Below are positions 36,939 through 49,927 of a stretch of 64,000 nt of DNA, piece by piece; position 1 is the stretch's first letter; each line of letters opens with the position of its first letter. Origin of the DNA: Nautilus pompilius (Eukaryota; Mollusca; Cephalopoda; Nautilida; Nautilidae). The DNA is taken from positions 1,178,001 through 1,242,000 of the forward strand of contig JACATO010000309.1 of NCBI GenBank assembly GCA_018389105.1, read 5' to 3'. The position numbers and the translations under genes are program-made. The notes under the pieces are model-generated. The model searched no databases, had not been told where the DNA came from, and worked only from the letters and a program-made list of their open reading frames with translations.

Positions 36939-37889
36939 TTTAATACAAATGATCAGTTCATCAGTCTTTGCTACTAAAAGTTGCTGAATTTCAGTTAGCA
37001 AGCTTCACCACTATTCTGTTACCCAGTTTGCTAATATCATTTGTACTGCTTGAAGATCAACAGTTAACAAAAATAATATGAACCATGCACTGAAGCAGAA
37101 ATGCTGTTTTGTTCTAGTCTTGATACTGTGTTATAACACTTTGTTTTAGCTGGAATTCAATATAACTTGATGGTGCTGTTGGTTCACATTCTTATTTTTT
37201 TTTATCTGAAGAATAATGTTGTGAAGATAGAAGCATTTTTAGTGTAATAAGGATATATATTTTAAATGGTGTCTTCTCTAGATTATTCTTGTGTTATTGA
37301 CATCCAAAATAGCAACTGCATAGCATTGTGAGGTGGGGTGTGTGTGTGTGTGGTGATGAATAATTGGCACTTATGTTTAGGTTTAAATTGGTATCCTTGG
37401 AGACTGATTATTTTCTAGAGTGGGCAAGAATAATTTTATTTTGTGTATTATTTAAATACCCAAAGCAGCCATTTGCAATTTCACAAAGGAAATTGCCTAG
37501 TTTATTGCATTTACTGGAGAATTCCAATTTAGCCTAGGTCATTCTTTTCCACAAACTGTCATAGATTTTGCACTTTTATAATAGGAAAGGTTTTATGGTA
37601 TTTTATCAAAAAGACTTACCTAATAACATTTTTTTGCAATTTTGTTAATAGTTTCACATTTTGATTTATTGTTCTCACAGAATTTAAAATTTAATAATGT
37701 TAGTAAGAAGACAAATTCTGGGTTTTAGTTAAATTAATACATTTTGAATTATTTGTAAAAATTTGTTCTTTTTTGGGTGTATGATTTTTAAAAAATATTA
37801 AAAGAATGGCTACTACTAATACTAGCTCATTTATCACTATCAAACAATATGAAATGGCTTCCCATATTCTCTATAACAATTTACCCAAG

Positions 37890-37907
37890 TGTGTGTGTGT
37901 GTGTGTG
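37890..37907. repeat. (GT)n microsatellite
   Basis: Uninterrupted GT units; a shorter related run lies at 37339-37352. Confidence 0.9.
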
Positions 37908-39085
37908 GCTTCAAACAACCCAGTCATTGATGACCTGTGCGAAATTTTTGTTTTAACAGTTGTAGCCTGTCTGGTTTAAAGAGAGCTATGCACAACACTG
38001 TATACTATAGGTTTAAAAAAAGCCTGACTAAAAAGAAATAGTAATTTATTAAACTTTGTGAGCCACAACTATCAGCGAATTTTCCTGCTGTACTTTATAA
38101 GCGATAATAGCCAGCCAAAATTAGAAACATACTGTGATGAAGAAATGCATAAATGAATATAGGCTGATTCCTTCCTTTTTTATGTGGCCCTCTTTTATCC
38201 ATAGCCAATATAATTTTGTTTAATTCTGATAGCTGTCAATCATCATTTCCAGACATCATTTAACTTAGTGTGATTATTTAGGGCAAAGCAAGATGGTGCT
38301 TCATTTAAAACTTGTAGTTAAACCATCATGGGCTTATATTTTTGTGATTATTGAAGATAGATATTCTCTCTCTGTAGCATGCACACAAAAGCATCAATAT
38401 TATTGAAACCTTTGTAAGCATCTGTTTTCTAAGCACATTATATAAATGTCACAGTTGCTAATTTGTTTTCTTTCTTATCCCCCTCTCTATATCCAGTGGG
38501 GATGTACTAGAAGCTGTTTATCTTGTTTTGAGTATGAATCTGCTAACAGTCTTTAGATCTCTTTACAAAGGTAATAATTAATGGGAAAATGAGTAGCTGA
38601 CATAAATGGAAACTCAACCTACCATTTCATGGATTTTATGAAATTCTTATGTCATCCATACAAGTTAATGCTTATCTGCTGGGGGCAGCAGCCATTTTTA
38701 TGTGGGATGTAATATGTTTCTCTTTGATCTTTATCTTACAAATGAAAAACAGGTAAATGTTTTTTTTTTTTTTCCAATTTCATTCAATGTGCCACCTTTG
38801 TCTTAAGAATTAGAGGGAACCAAGACATTGGGATGATTTTCTATACAAAAACAAACAATTTGATTCTTTAATTAAGTTGGAACAGGAGTCATTTGGTTTA
38901 GCAATCATTTTGCTTCAGTACTACATACCTAGGAAACTTTTCTTAATAATATTAACATGTTCTTGTGTTCTTTCATTGACCAGCCAACATTTTAATAGTG
39001 CTGACTGAGGTCTGTCATCCACTCTTTGTTCAGCTTTGTTGTAAAAACATGACATTCAACAGAAACATGAAAAAACCCTTAGGTT

Positions 39086-39162
39086 AGGGATGTTCAAATA
39101 AAACCCAGCTGAAAACACAATCACCATAATTGTATCCAGCTGAGCTTCATTTGAATGTCCCT
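39086..39162. mobile_element. Short palindromic MITE, second copy
   Basis: AGGGATGTTCAAATAAAACC and CAGCT on the left mirror CAGCTGAGCTTCATTTGAAT and GTCCCT on the right. Arms, length (77 bases) and the central TAATTGTATCC match the copies at 26105 and 53470. Confidence 0.65.
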
Positions 39163-40126
39163 TATAGTTAATAAATTTGCTATCATTTTTAATGTAGCAG
39201 GAACATTTTCAGTGAGTGATGTTGGTTGATCTGTCACTAACATTTAATCAATAATTTGCTAGCTTATTGGAAATATTTTTAAATTTTAGCAAAATAATTG
39301 AAAGCCTTGTGTGATTGCAACATCTCTTTGTGCTGTGGCACCTTTGAGAAGAATGCTAAAAAAAACAGTCTCCTTGTATAGAAAAAGCATGCTTATAATA
39401 AATAATCAGCTGGCAGTTTGATTGACTTTACCAATTACATGTAATAAATACACCATTTTAACCAAGTTTCATCTGCCTCTTAAATATCAATGTGTGATAT
39501 ATTTTTTCTAAATGAGACTTCCTAAAGGGCATTTGGTTTGTTACATAACATGGTACATATTTTCTCATTAAATAATATGGACCTAAATTTTATCCAAATT
39601 TCTTGATGAAATTAACTTGAATTTTTCTATAAACTGTTCAGATTTTTGGTAAAATGATTCATGTAAATTATATTCAAATTATTCTAGAAGTCTATGTGTA
39701 TCAATAAATAGATATTAATTTTATACATCTTTTTTAAGTGAAAAATATACTAAAAACATCATTAGAATGTAGTTCAGTTTTTTTCTTTTTTTCATTGATG
39801 AGATATTTCATTTCAAATGTGGCAGCTGCATACAGTCCTGAAGTGGGGCCTCACCCATTACTGACTGTGCCAATCTTGTGTATTTTTCTTTTTAAATTCT
39901 GTATGGTGCCAGTAGAAATTAAAAATGGTTTTTCCATTAATGTTATAATTAAATCCATTAGATAATTTGGTTAAGAGACAAATTTTTTAAAACTTCTGAT
40001 TACTTTGTATGTTGCTTTACAAGTGGAATTAACTAAAATATATGATGTTATATTTCAGTATCTCTAGATTTTTGTGAGAATTATATTTTGTTAGTAAATT
40101 TAGTATTTTTGTTATCATATTTTAAA

Positions 40127-40200
40127 AAATGGTGCACTAATTGATAAGCATGATTTCTGTAACCATTGTTAGTTTGATTCTCACCAGTTTATAATAAAAG
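40127..40200 (+). repeat. Possible tRNA-derived SINE head, decayed
   Basis: A tRNA-like order is present: GGTGCACTAATTGATAAGCA, then about 25 bases, then GTTTGATTCTCACC, a near-consensus B-box, followed by an AATAAAA tract. No clover-leaf can be folded convincingly, so it is not called a tRNA gene. Confidence 0.3.
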
Positions 40201-43200
40201 AAATTGTATTTTAATTTAAACATGAAAACAGCTAAACAATTTTCATTTGGAGGCTACAGCAAAGGATTGCAATAATAATGGAAACTAAAGATAACAGATT
40301 GATAAGAAACCTAAAAGAGAGAAAATTTTATATAAGCATCTTGTCTATAGGTTAAGTTTTCATTCAATACAGGCCAATAAATGCAGGCTAAGATACTTTT
40401 TTTTTTGCCTTTTATTTTGATATTTGAAATTATTGATGAAAATTTTTTGTTGAAAGTTTTGGTTATCTCTTTTTAATGATTCTCTTTCATGGCTTTTCAC
40501 ATCAACTTTCCTCCTTAGAAACCAGCAGGCTGATAGCTTCCTTTTTTCTCTCTCTCTCTCTTCCCTAAATATCTCAAATCTAAATCTGGAAATTGTTCTC
40601 TTTGTTTCAAAAGAAAAGAAAACATTTTTTTTTCTTTGTCTTTCGTCTAGCCACATTTCTATCCTTCCACCCAGTTGACATTTATTATCTGAATCATTTT
40701 ATTGCTCAGTCATAGCAGATAAATGCAAAGGAGAGAGGGGATCTGCTTGTAGCTTTTTGTTCCTTGTTTGCCATTATTTGCTTTTGATCTGTTGGCTTTC
40801 AATTGGTGAATAGTTGTGTTGGTTATTGTTTGATGTACTATTGATGTACAATTATCATATCTGCGTAATCCTTGAGCAGCCATTTCTTGGTTAATCATTT
40901 ACTCTCAAATATACTTTTTCCATGGATAGCTTCTTTAGAAAATTAGCATGTCTAATGCATTGGGGTGTTTTGGTACAAAAATGCATGGTATTTTGGTTGA
41001 GGTATCCCATGCCTACATGTAAACATGCTAAATATTGCTAACTTCAAAAGGGAAAGAACTTTTGGAGAAAACCAGAATGGTTAGTCTGGCTCAGAAGATA
41101 GAAAGTATACCACTGGTTACACACAATTTAGCCCATATTTATTGAGGTCTGACTTGCATCTGCAAATGACCAAGTCACAGACTACAAGAACAAATTGCTA
41201 TGTTCATTTATTCTATAAGTCTTAAACAGTATAAACAAATAATCGTTTTACGTTTGTAGGTTACTGTGACTACTATTTTCTGCAAAACTTTACTTTAAAA
41301 ACTGTATAGCTGATCAGTCAGTTTTCATAATTTGTAATGATTATAGAAAAAAATAATTTTTTATGCTTTTTGTTATTGTAAGTTTATTTATGATTTTAAC
41401 AAATCTGAATTTTTATTATTATTTTGTAACAATTTTTGGAAATCTGGTAAAGTATTTAAATTATTTCCTTACATTGTTGTACTGTTTAACTAGCGGCTTT
41501 GAATAAACAGTAGAATAATAACTGATATTGACTGGTAGCTTAGTAATCCTGTAGTTTTTATTAAAATTATGTGGTGGTAATAACAAATTAATACAATAAA
41601 ATGGCTATGCATTCATTGCTGGCTATTGTTTTAGGAAGTACTTCATTAATATGAGAGTTAGTGATAAGCAAATTGAACTACCAGCAAAAGTTTGTGTAAT
41701 GGAAATGTTGATGATTCATCATCATACTTAGGGCTTGTAAGTTGCTGCTTTATCACCTCACTGTACCAAAAATGATTGTCTCTCTCTCTTGTTTTTGGCT
41801 AATTTAAGAAAGTCATGAAGCTGCTATTCTCTATTTTCAGTTTTTTTTAGTTTTTAATCTAAATGCTGTACTAAGCATTCAGTGCGACTATTCCTCCAAT
41901 AATAAAATAATTTTTTTAAAAAAAATTGCACATTCCCTTTGCAATAATCTTAAAGAAACTTTTATACACCTTTTTATGATGGGTCATGAAATTGAGGAAT
42001 TTTGGGGAATATTTTCTGAATGACTTTGGAAAATGGTCATGATTTTAATAGGAATTTTAGTGTTGAATTTAATTGTTCTTGACTATAAAGGGGATTTCAA
42101 AGTTTTTAAACCATCCTTTTCTTGCAACATTTTTTGTTTATAAATGTAAAATTTTGAATATTGGGTTGAGTTTTTCCATTTAAAGGGAGAATTCAAAATG
42201 TGTTACTTGATCAAGATAAAAATATATTATGGTGATAATATAAGACTAATTGTTTTTCTAAATACCCATTTTTATCTTGTGTGATAAATAGAAGGGGATA
42301 AGATCAATTACTTTTGTTTATAACTGATGATTACCATCTCATTTTTGTCTTATGTTGTATATTTTTAAATATATAATGTAATATAGGCTAAAATTTTAGG
42401 AGAAACTCCAATATTTTTATTATCTCATATTTCAGACTATAGATGGATTGTTTGTTCTTTTTTTTTTTAGTTTTTAATGTTTGAATGTCTGATGTTGAAA
42501 ATCTTTAAAAGCCCCTTTCATATTTACTAGAGCTATTTATGCAACATTTTTTTATCATTAAGAAAATAAACTTTAAAAAAAGAATTACTAGTTGACATAT
42601 CCAAAAATTTAGAAGAGTTTAAGGTATCATCTCTTGCATAATCCACTGAAAGATAATATTTTCAATATTTGTAATTCTTGTATGAGTGTTAAGGGTCAGT
42701 ATGTGTGATGTAGTAACAGGAACTGACAACTGTTGTTGATTTTATTAAATCAACTAAATATGCTGATAATTGGTTTATACCATTAGAAAATCTTATTATT
42801 TTGTACTTTGAAAATTACTTCTTTTGGTTGGGAAGTAAACTTTTTTAAAAGATACAACTGTAATTTGGACCAATTGCCTTGGGAAGTAAGGGACAGACAA
42901 CATTGTCGCTATCTCTAACTTTGTATCTGACCTTGATGTTGTGATTTAGGGCAAGTAGTAACAACTCTACCTTTACTAAAAGAATGATCTTCTTAGCCAT
43001 TATTTTTAAAAGTAGAAAAAATTGAAGGGTTAAAATAAAATGTTAAACTTTTTTCTTCATTGTCTCACTAACAACAAATAATTGGGCAAAATTATGGCAT
43101 ATTTGGATCTTTTGATTAGTTTCAAAACTGATCAGGATGGAATGGCATATGAATAAAATAAACAGTAATTAATGTTTTGGTTTAGCAAGGTAAGCCAATT

Positions 43201-44284
43201 ATTTCCCTTCATTAGATATGTCCTTATTGATAGGATAGGGTTAGCCCTGCTCAGCATATTACTGTCAGTGTTTCCTTTAATAAGAGATTATGCTCTGCAG
43301 AGCTTACTTGTTAATTCCACATCAGAGCTGTTTTGTGAATCAATAGGATTTTCTTTTCTCAGTCTGTTGACCTTTACAAATTCCATTCACAGGATAATTC
43401 CATTTCTTTTTGGAAATCAGGCTACTTTGGTGTACCATGAGAGAAGCTTTAGTTTCATTTTGAAAGATCAATTAACTGAGAAGCAGAAAATTCTTAATGA
43501 CAAATTTTGCAGAATTTTACAATTATTTTTTTTTAGTCATTAAAATTTAGGGGAAAACTATCTAATGCATAATAATTTAGAATTTAATTAAAGGCCTAAA
43601 TTGCTATATTTTTCAATAGATGTTTTTTAATAACTTTTTTCTTCTAATTTTTTCCAAAGAAATTGTCAATAGAATGTAACTCATGAATTCAATTTCAATG
43701 AGGCAAATATTCATTGGAGCTGAAACTGGAAGGTACCTGAATGGAAGGAGGAATTTTCTGTATTTATCTGTTATTTACATGTAAGTAGCAAAGTTATTAC
43801 TAGTGAACTGCTTTTCATCATTAAAGCTCTCAAAATTATGCTAGCACATCATTGTATGAAGTGAGTTCCCTGCTGCATGCAGATGATTGCATTGGTAAGT
43901 TAAAGTACATTCTCATCTGCTGTAAAATTTCGAAGAAAACTGTTCAGTTTCAGCAATACAGAACAATTTAATAGGATACATTAGCAATGCATATCAAATG
44001 TAGTATTCTTAAACATCCCTCCAAAAATGACAATTTCTACTGAATAGCTGATGCTGTGTTGTACCACCAAAGTTTCCACATTACACCTTTTTTTTTTAAA
44101 AAAAAAACTATATTGCATAACTTCCATATAAAGAATCTTTTTTTTCTTTGTTAGGCTAAACACCTTTCTGATTTTTGCTTAAGAGTTAGTTGGTAGTATT
44201 GTTTAACACTACCTTAATTCTGGTTCTATTGTACTTGTACCAGTGTAATCCCAAGGGTACCAGATCAGCTTCTCATATTTTTAT

Positions 44285-44570
44285 TTACTTTGGTAGCCTG
44301 CAATATGCCATGGGTAGGCCATCTCTGATGCCAGTTTCAGACTCCACATGAAGGGTGTATCCCAAATCTGTTTGAAATTTTTTTGTAATGGAATGGCCAA
44401 TTTGTTTGGCAATTAGTTTTAACATTTTAGTACTTATATCATCAATGCTTATTAATTTATTTGATTTTAAGTTTTTAATTTCTAGTTCGTATCTTTTTGC
44501 CAAAATAGTTACCTTATTTACATGTTTATCTGTTAAGTCTCACTTAAAGAATAAGTTTATTTTCTGCTGA
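44285..44570 (-). pseudogene. Non-LTR retrotransposon reverse-transcriptase fragment
   Basis: On the minus strand, IKNLKSNKLISIDDISTKML followed by KLIAKQIGHSITKKF has the spacing of the LINE reverse-transcriptase segment LKSNKAPGPDGI-S-KMLK-A--I---LT-LFN. The conserved PGPDG is degraded to LISID, and the downstream part (SEW-K--I-P--K) is not intact. No other part of the element is visible, so it is a short 5'-truncated, 3'-lost scrap. Confidence 0.45.
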
Positions 44571-47500
44571 ATGCACTAGCAAGATAAACAACAAAAAACA
44601 TGAAACTTGTTTTTCAAATATTATCAATTTAGTCTTTCTTTCCATTTTTAAAAGGACCAACTTTATCTTTGCATTTTTTCCTCCTTATATGCAAATTTCA
44701 TAGAATTATTTCTTATATTCTCTGCCAAATTCTTGTGATTTTTTTTCTTTTGGCTTTTTAAAAATTGTTCTATAACTACCTAGTAAGGAAACAGTGGTAA
44801 ATATTAATGTCACATCACCAGGAAAACAAATTCATATGCTACATCTGGGCTATCTTGTTGCTGAAAAAGAAGTATAAAAAATAGATTAAAGTAAATGTAT
44901 GTGCTTTTAAAGAATACTTGGTGTTGCAAACACAACATTAAAGTTTTGTATGATGATTGTAACATTTTATATAATTATTGTAAGGTTATTTAATGAAATT
45001 ATTAATTGTAGCCTATCTTTAGCTCTAGCATCTATAGGGTTAGACAAGACTTAAAAGGATATATTACCTTAGAATCATAATAAGGATGGGAAAATAATTC
45101 TGTCTTATTTTCTTCAAATCCAAATTTAAGCATTGAGTATAGCCTCAGATGCTGATGGATGATGAAAAGGTCCAGCCAAGGGAATTAATTTTGCATCAGA
45201 TGTTTATATGAGAAAAGTGACTTTAATGTGTCTTTTAAACTATTTAGTAGACTAGTAACATCAGTAAATCAACATTGGTTTTTGTTTTTCTTTCTTATAT
45301 GATGATGTCATGTAGTTCAGATCCAAAAGTCCATTGTGCAATTATTTTGATATGGTGATTTCCTGATCCATTATCTGCTCATGTCAAATAAAAGTCATTG
45401 CACTTAGATTATGTAGCAGTATAATTTGACCTGAACTGTTTTCGAAAAACAAGACTATAAAATCTGTAGCAAGAAATTTAAATGGAAGAAAAATCAATGA
45501 TTACATGAATATTATTTACGGTATCCAGAGTAAATTAAACAAATGGAATGACTAAGTGTCTTGTATTCATATAAGTTGTGAGCAATCAGTAAAAATTTAA
45601 AAAAAATTTCTCTCTAAATAAATGTAAACTTTCCTTTGTGCTAGATTTCTATTTTGTGTATGTGTCAGTTAGTGCTTTATAACTGCTAATATGTTAATAT
45701 TAAAAGACATGGTTACCATTATTAACCAGTCATGTATATACTTTGCTTTTTTAAGAACAGCAATAAAATATCTTGATTTGTTAAACTAGTTATTATTCAT
45801 TAAAGTCAGTTCATTGTGATGTGACAAGTAAACAGATGACTAAGATGTGAAAAAAAACTCTCTACTGGAAGGAGTCTACTGTTTGTCAAGCTGTAAGTGC
45901 AGTCTAGTGTCTACTTGATAATTTTTTAACTTGGATATTTTTTAAAATTTGGACATGGAAATCTCTCTCATTCAGTCTGGGATTGTGTATTAAAATAAGA
46001 CTGATTTTAGTGTGCTGATTCTTCACATTGCTGTCAGTTAGGAAATGAGGTTTAGCTTAACACCTCTTAGAACTTATAAAGTTGTACTAAATCTTAAATA
46101 TTTGTAATCACATGCTTATAAGTTTCCTCAGCAGTTAACCTGGGTGGGGGGAGGAGTACTCCTCAAAAGCAGCATTTTCATTTTTTTTGTTTTTAAAATT
46201 AAAACTAACATCTAGCTTTAATATTGAAAACAACAAGAGCATGGACAGGAAGGTTAGGCAACAGATAATTCATGTATGGAAAGCAGTTGCTTAGTATTTA
46301 AAAAAAAATTTTTTTATATATATACTCAACTTGCTTGTTCTCATTTCCCATTTTTAGTTTATCTGAAATCCTGAAGAGTTTTCATTTTTCTATTTAAAGG
46401 AACAGCATTATTTCCTGAGCTCTTGTCATTGTATCATGCTATGAAAAAAAAATGACTGGAAACCATGTACTCCTTATTAAGGTAAAAGCTGCATGGGACT
46501 AGCAATGAAAGAAATTTCTAATGAGTTAGTTTCAAATGGTTGGAATTTATTTGTTTTTGTTTTACTTAATTCACTATTTTCTCATATTGTTTTAAAGATG
46601 ATGGTAAAAAGTCTTGTTATTTTCCTAATTTAGTCATTACTTGTTTGATGCAATCAGTTGAATGTACAGTGACAGCTTGTCAAATCTTGTTGTTTTCTTA
46701 AATGTGCTTTCCAGGTTCTGCTAATTTGTACTGGTATTTTCTAATATAAAATTTTCATTGGGTAAGGAGTTTTAAATTTGCATAATTTAGTAATTCTATC
46801 ACAAAATAATAAGAAGCTTTTCCAAAAATGCAATTAATTACTTTGTTTTATACCACAAATGAATGATATTAAAATCATAGTCCAAGGAAGCTCTATGTAA
46901 ATTTTAATCTGCTGGTCAGAAAATTTTTTCATTTTAAGCAAAATAACTAATCTAATTTTAAAATGAGAAACCAAGAAAAGAAGTTGCAGTTTATCACAGA
47001 AACCTACCTCACATGCATCATCTTACTCTGGCAGTGCATTATGTCTAATGAAGTAATGATCAATTTAAATGTCATTAAGATTATTAAATTATTCATTAAT
47101 TTTCATATTTCAAGGCAAAAACACTTTTTTAAATTAGAGGATGTAAAGAAACACTGACTGCAGACAAACTAAATGTTTTGCTCAGTTACTGAAGATGCAG
47201 TGTAGTGTTGTATAATGATAATAAATGGAAGATCAACACAGTAGTGAATTAAAACTCAATACCTTGGCCATTACTGGTCTGTGTATGAAGGAATTGGACA
47301 GCAGGTTTTGTGTTAAAGGGGCATTAGACTATTTTAATACAGCTATCTTAAGTCTGCTTCAGTATTTAAGATGCCACAAGTGCAGTTTACCTAGAATGTT
47401 TTCTGTATATGCATGACAAATACAAAAACACAAAAATGGAAAAGTGGTAATCCTTTAAAAAATAAAACAAAGTTTGCAGTATTTTCCAAAATAAACATGT

Positions 47501-48841
47501 TTTTGATGGCTGTTTACATGTTTGAAGAAATAGTTTAGGGGCAGGTAGAATTCCACACTATCTTTTGAGGTACTGGAAAAACAAACAAAAATTCTTACAT
47601 GTAATTATTATAAATTTCAAGCCATCTCTCACACAATGTTTCCAAGCAAGTAATGCCAGAAATAGTGATTTCTCGTGTGTGTAATTAGCAGTTATTTTGA
47701 ACTCTGATTGGTTCATTGCAGCATGAATTTAAATGGAAGCTAATTCAAAGCAAGAAAGGAAGGTCATAAAAAATGTCCTGGATCAATCTTGATCATCAAA
47801 ACTCTTTTAATTAAGGCAAATAGTCAGCACAGTGCTTTATGTATTGCACTGTACAATACAGTATAAAATGTAAAAATTCACATAGTTTGTGAAAGCAGTA
47901 ATTTTAAACATTATTATACATAATTTATTTTAAATTATTAACAAAAATGTCATATTTCTGAAAAAATTAATTAAATTTTTTAAAGTTTTTTTGGCTATGC
48001 AAGTTTTTATCAAGGATGACACTGCTGTTTATATTGTAATTTTCTAATTCTTCAAATCAGTTTTTTTTTTTCCATTTTCTGGATGGGGTTATGTAAGATA
48101 TCAAAAGAATCTGATTCCTATAAATTAGTTTTAATTATTTTAAAATTTCGGTTTTTATTTTGGTATTTGTTTGCATAGATTATGTGGTAGCTGCAAGCCC
48201 AACTAAAGTTAGTTGATTATTCTAAAATAACTAGAAATTTAGTCTTGTTATTTATTTTCTATAATTCTTCAGAGGTTTAGTCAAAAAAATTTATCTAATT
48301 TTTAGTATACAAAAAAAGGTCAAACAACATAGTCAGGAAAATTTTGGTTGGTAGTGATAATCTTAATTACTAAACAATAAGAATTTAGTTTATCAAAAGA
48401 AACATATTTATTTGATTAAAATTTTGAGTAGAAAAGATGGAAAAAGTTGAAATATAGCCATCTTTTGACAACACAAATATGGAATGGTTGTCAGTTTGTT
48501 AATGGTTCTTTCTTCTGGTCTATATGTGTAAAAAGGAAATTGGATTTTAAGTAAATAAATGATATGAGATATCATTGTGAAATATGCTTTCTTTTCTTGT
48601 GTGATTAATGAAGGTAAACCAATGATCTTAATTTCATTTTTTTTCTAACTAGTATAGAAACTATTTGATCAAATTGGAAGACTCAAGAGTCTTAAAGCAA
48701 ATGGTGGAGCTATTCCTGAGCCTTGATCTCATTGAGAAAATCTGTGATTTGCTTGAGAGTAGGCAAGAGAAATTTGTTGATCGATTGATCTTTTTTGTTT
48801 TTTCTTTTTGATGATCTCTTTTTCTCATTCTTTTCTCATTT

Positions 48842-48861
48842 TCTCTCTCTCTCTCTCTCTT
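48842..48861. repeat. (CT)n microsatellite
   Basis: Uninterrupted CT units. Similar runs lie at 40548-40562 and 61220-61235. These create spurious E/R-rich frames on the minus strand. Confidence 0.9.
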
Positions 48862-49927
48862 TGAAGGACATGAACAGAAGTGGGGTGTGGTTTTTCTGGT
48901 TTTGATTTTCTGCATGTAAATAGAATTCCTTGATTATGCACAAACATCAGTCAGACAAAGGGAGATTGCAAAAAAAAGTATTAGATGCTAGAATATAGCA
49001 TTTGTTTATACAATTCTAGTAGGGATACAGTTACAGCTAGAAATATCTCTATTTATGAGCTGACTACATCATCTTACACAGTATTGCTTTTGCAGGAATT
49101 TAGTCTTTTTTTACTCATTTAAACAAATTTCTAGAGCAAATAATATTTCAAACATAGACAACTGCAGGCATGACATAGTAGTGTTGCTTTGTAAAATTTT
49201 CCTCCTTTTATCAGAACAGTCTATTTCATTTAAAAACTGTATGTTCTAATCTTTCGCTTTGTAAAAATGTTTTTAGTAAATGCTTCTAAATGGACATTGG
49301 TAATGACAAAAGAGAAAAACTACAAATCTTTGTTGGATAACAGAAGCAATCGTCTTGTTGCTGTTTCTTATGCCTTCCTTTTCTTACTATAGTTCAATTG
49401 TGTGCAGATTGATTTTCTGCCACTCAGTTGGAACATTACAAATTTTTATTTTGAAAAATGCTCAAGTTAAAATGGGTAAATCAATATAGATTTTAAATGG
49501 TGAAAATTCTCAGCAATTGTTACACAAATGAAATCAAGTTTTTTTTTTCTGTGTCATAGACCTAAATTTCTCTTCTTTTTTTTTTTTTTTGTTTATACAC
49601 TAAATGGTCACCCGAAGACAGCTAGGCAACAATCTGCAATACCCTTTTGTTTTAAAGACAATGAGTCATTAAAATACAACTTTGAGCATGCCTTATGGAA
49701 CCACATTAGAATTGATGATAAATCTTGTTACATCAAATGCGTTTGAAATTATTAACAAATGTAGCCTTCAGAACTTCAGAAATATGCATTCTTATTAGTT
49801 TTCACAAACAGATTTCGTTTAAAGAGATCATGGATATTCTGAACAGAGTTAGTTATGCTGCCATTAGTGTGTGATTTACAGGACAGTTGCTTTTTTTTTC
49901 TTTTCCTGACCAAACAATTCCCTAATG

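Noticed and set aside
40360..40656. 98-codon minus-strand frame rich in E, R and K
   Set aside because: It is produced by the (CT)n and T-rich runs on the + strand; it has no domain and no conservation signal.
43172..43543. 123-codon hydrophobic open frame
   Set aside because: It starts in a TTG, is dominated by F, L, I and S as expected from T-rich DNA, ends in a T-tract, and shows no family motif or splice context.
48661..48915. 84-codon minus-strand frame with REREREN-like run
   Set aside because: It is generated by the (CT)n microsatellite at 48842-48861.
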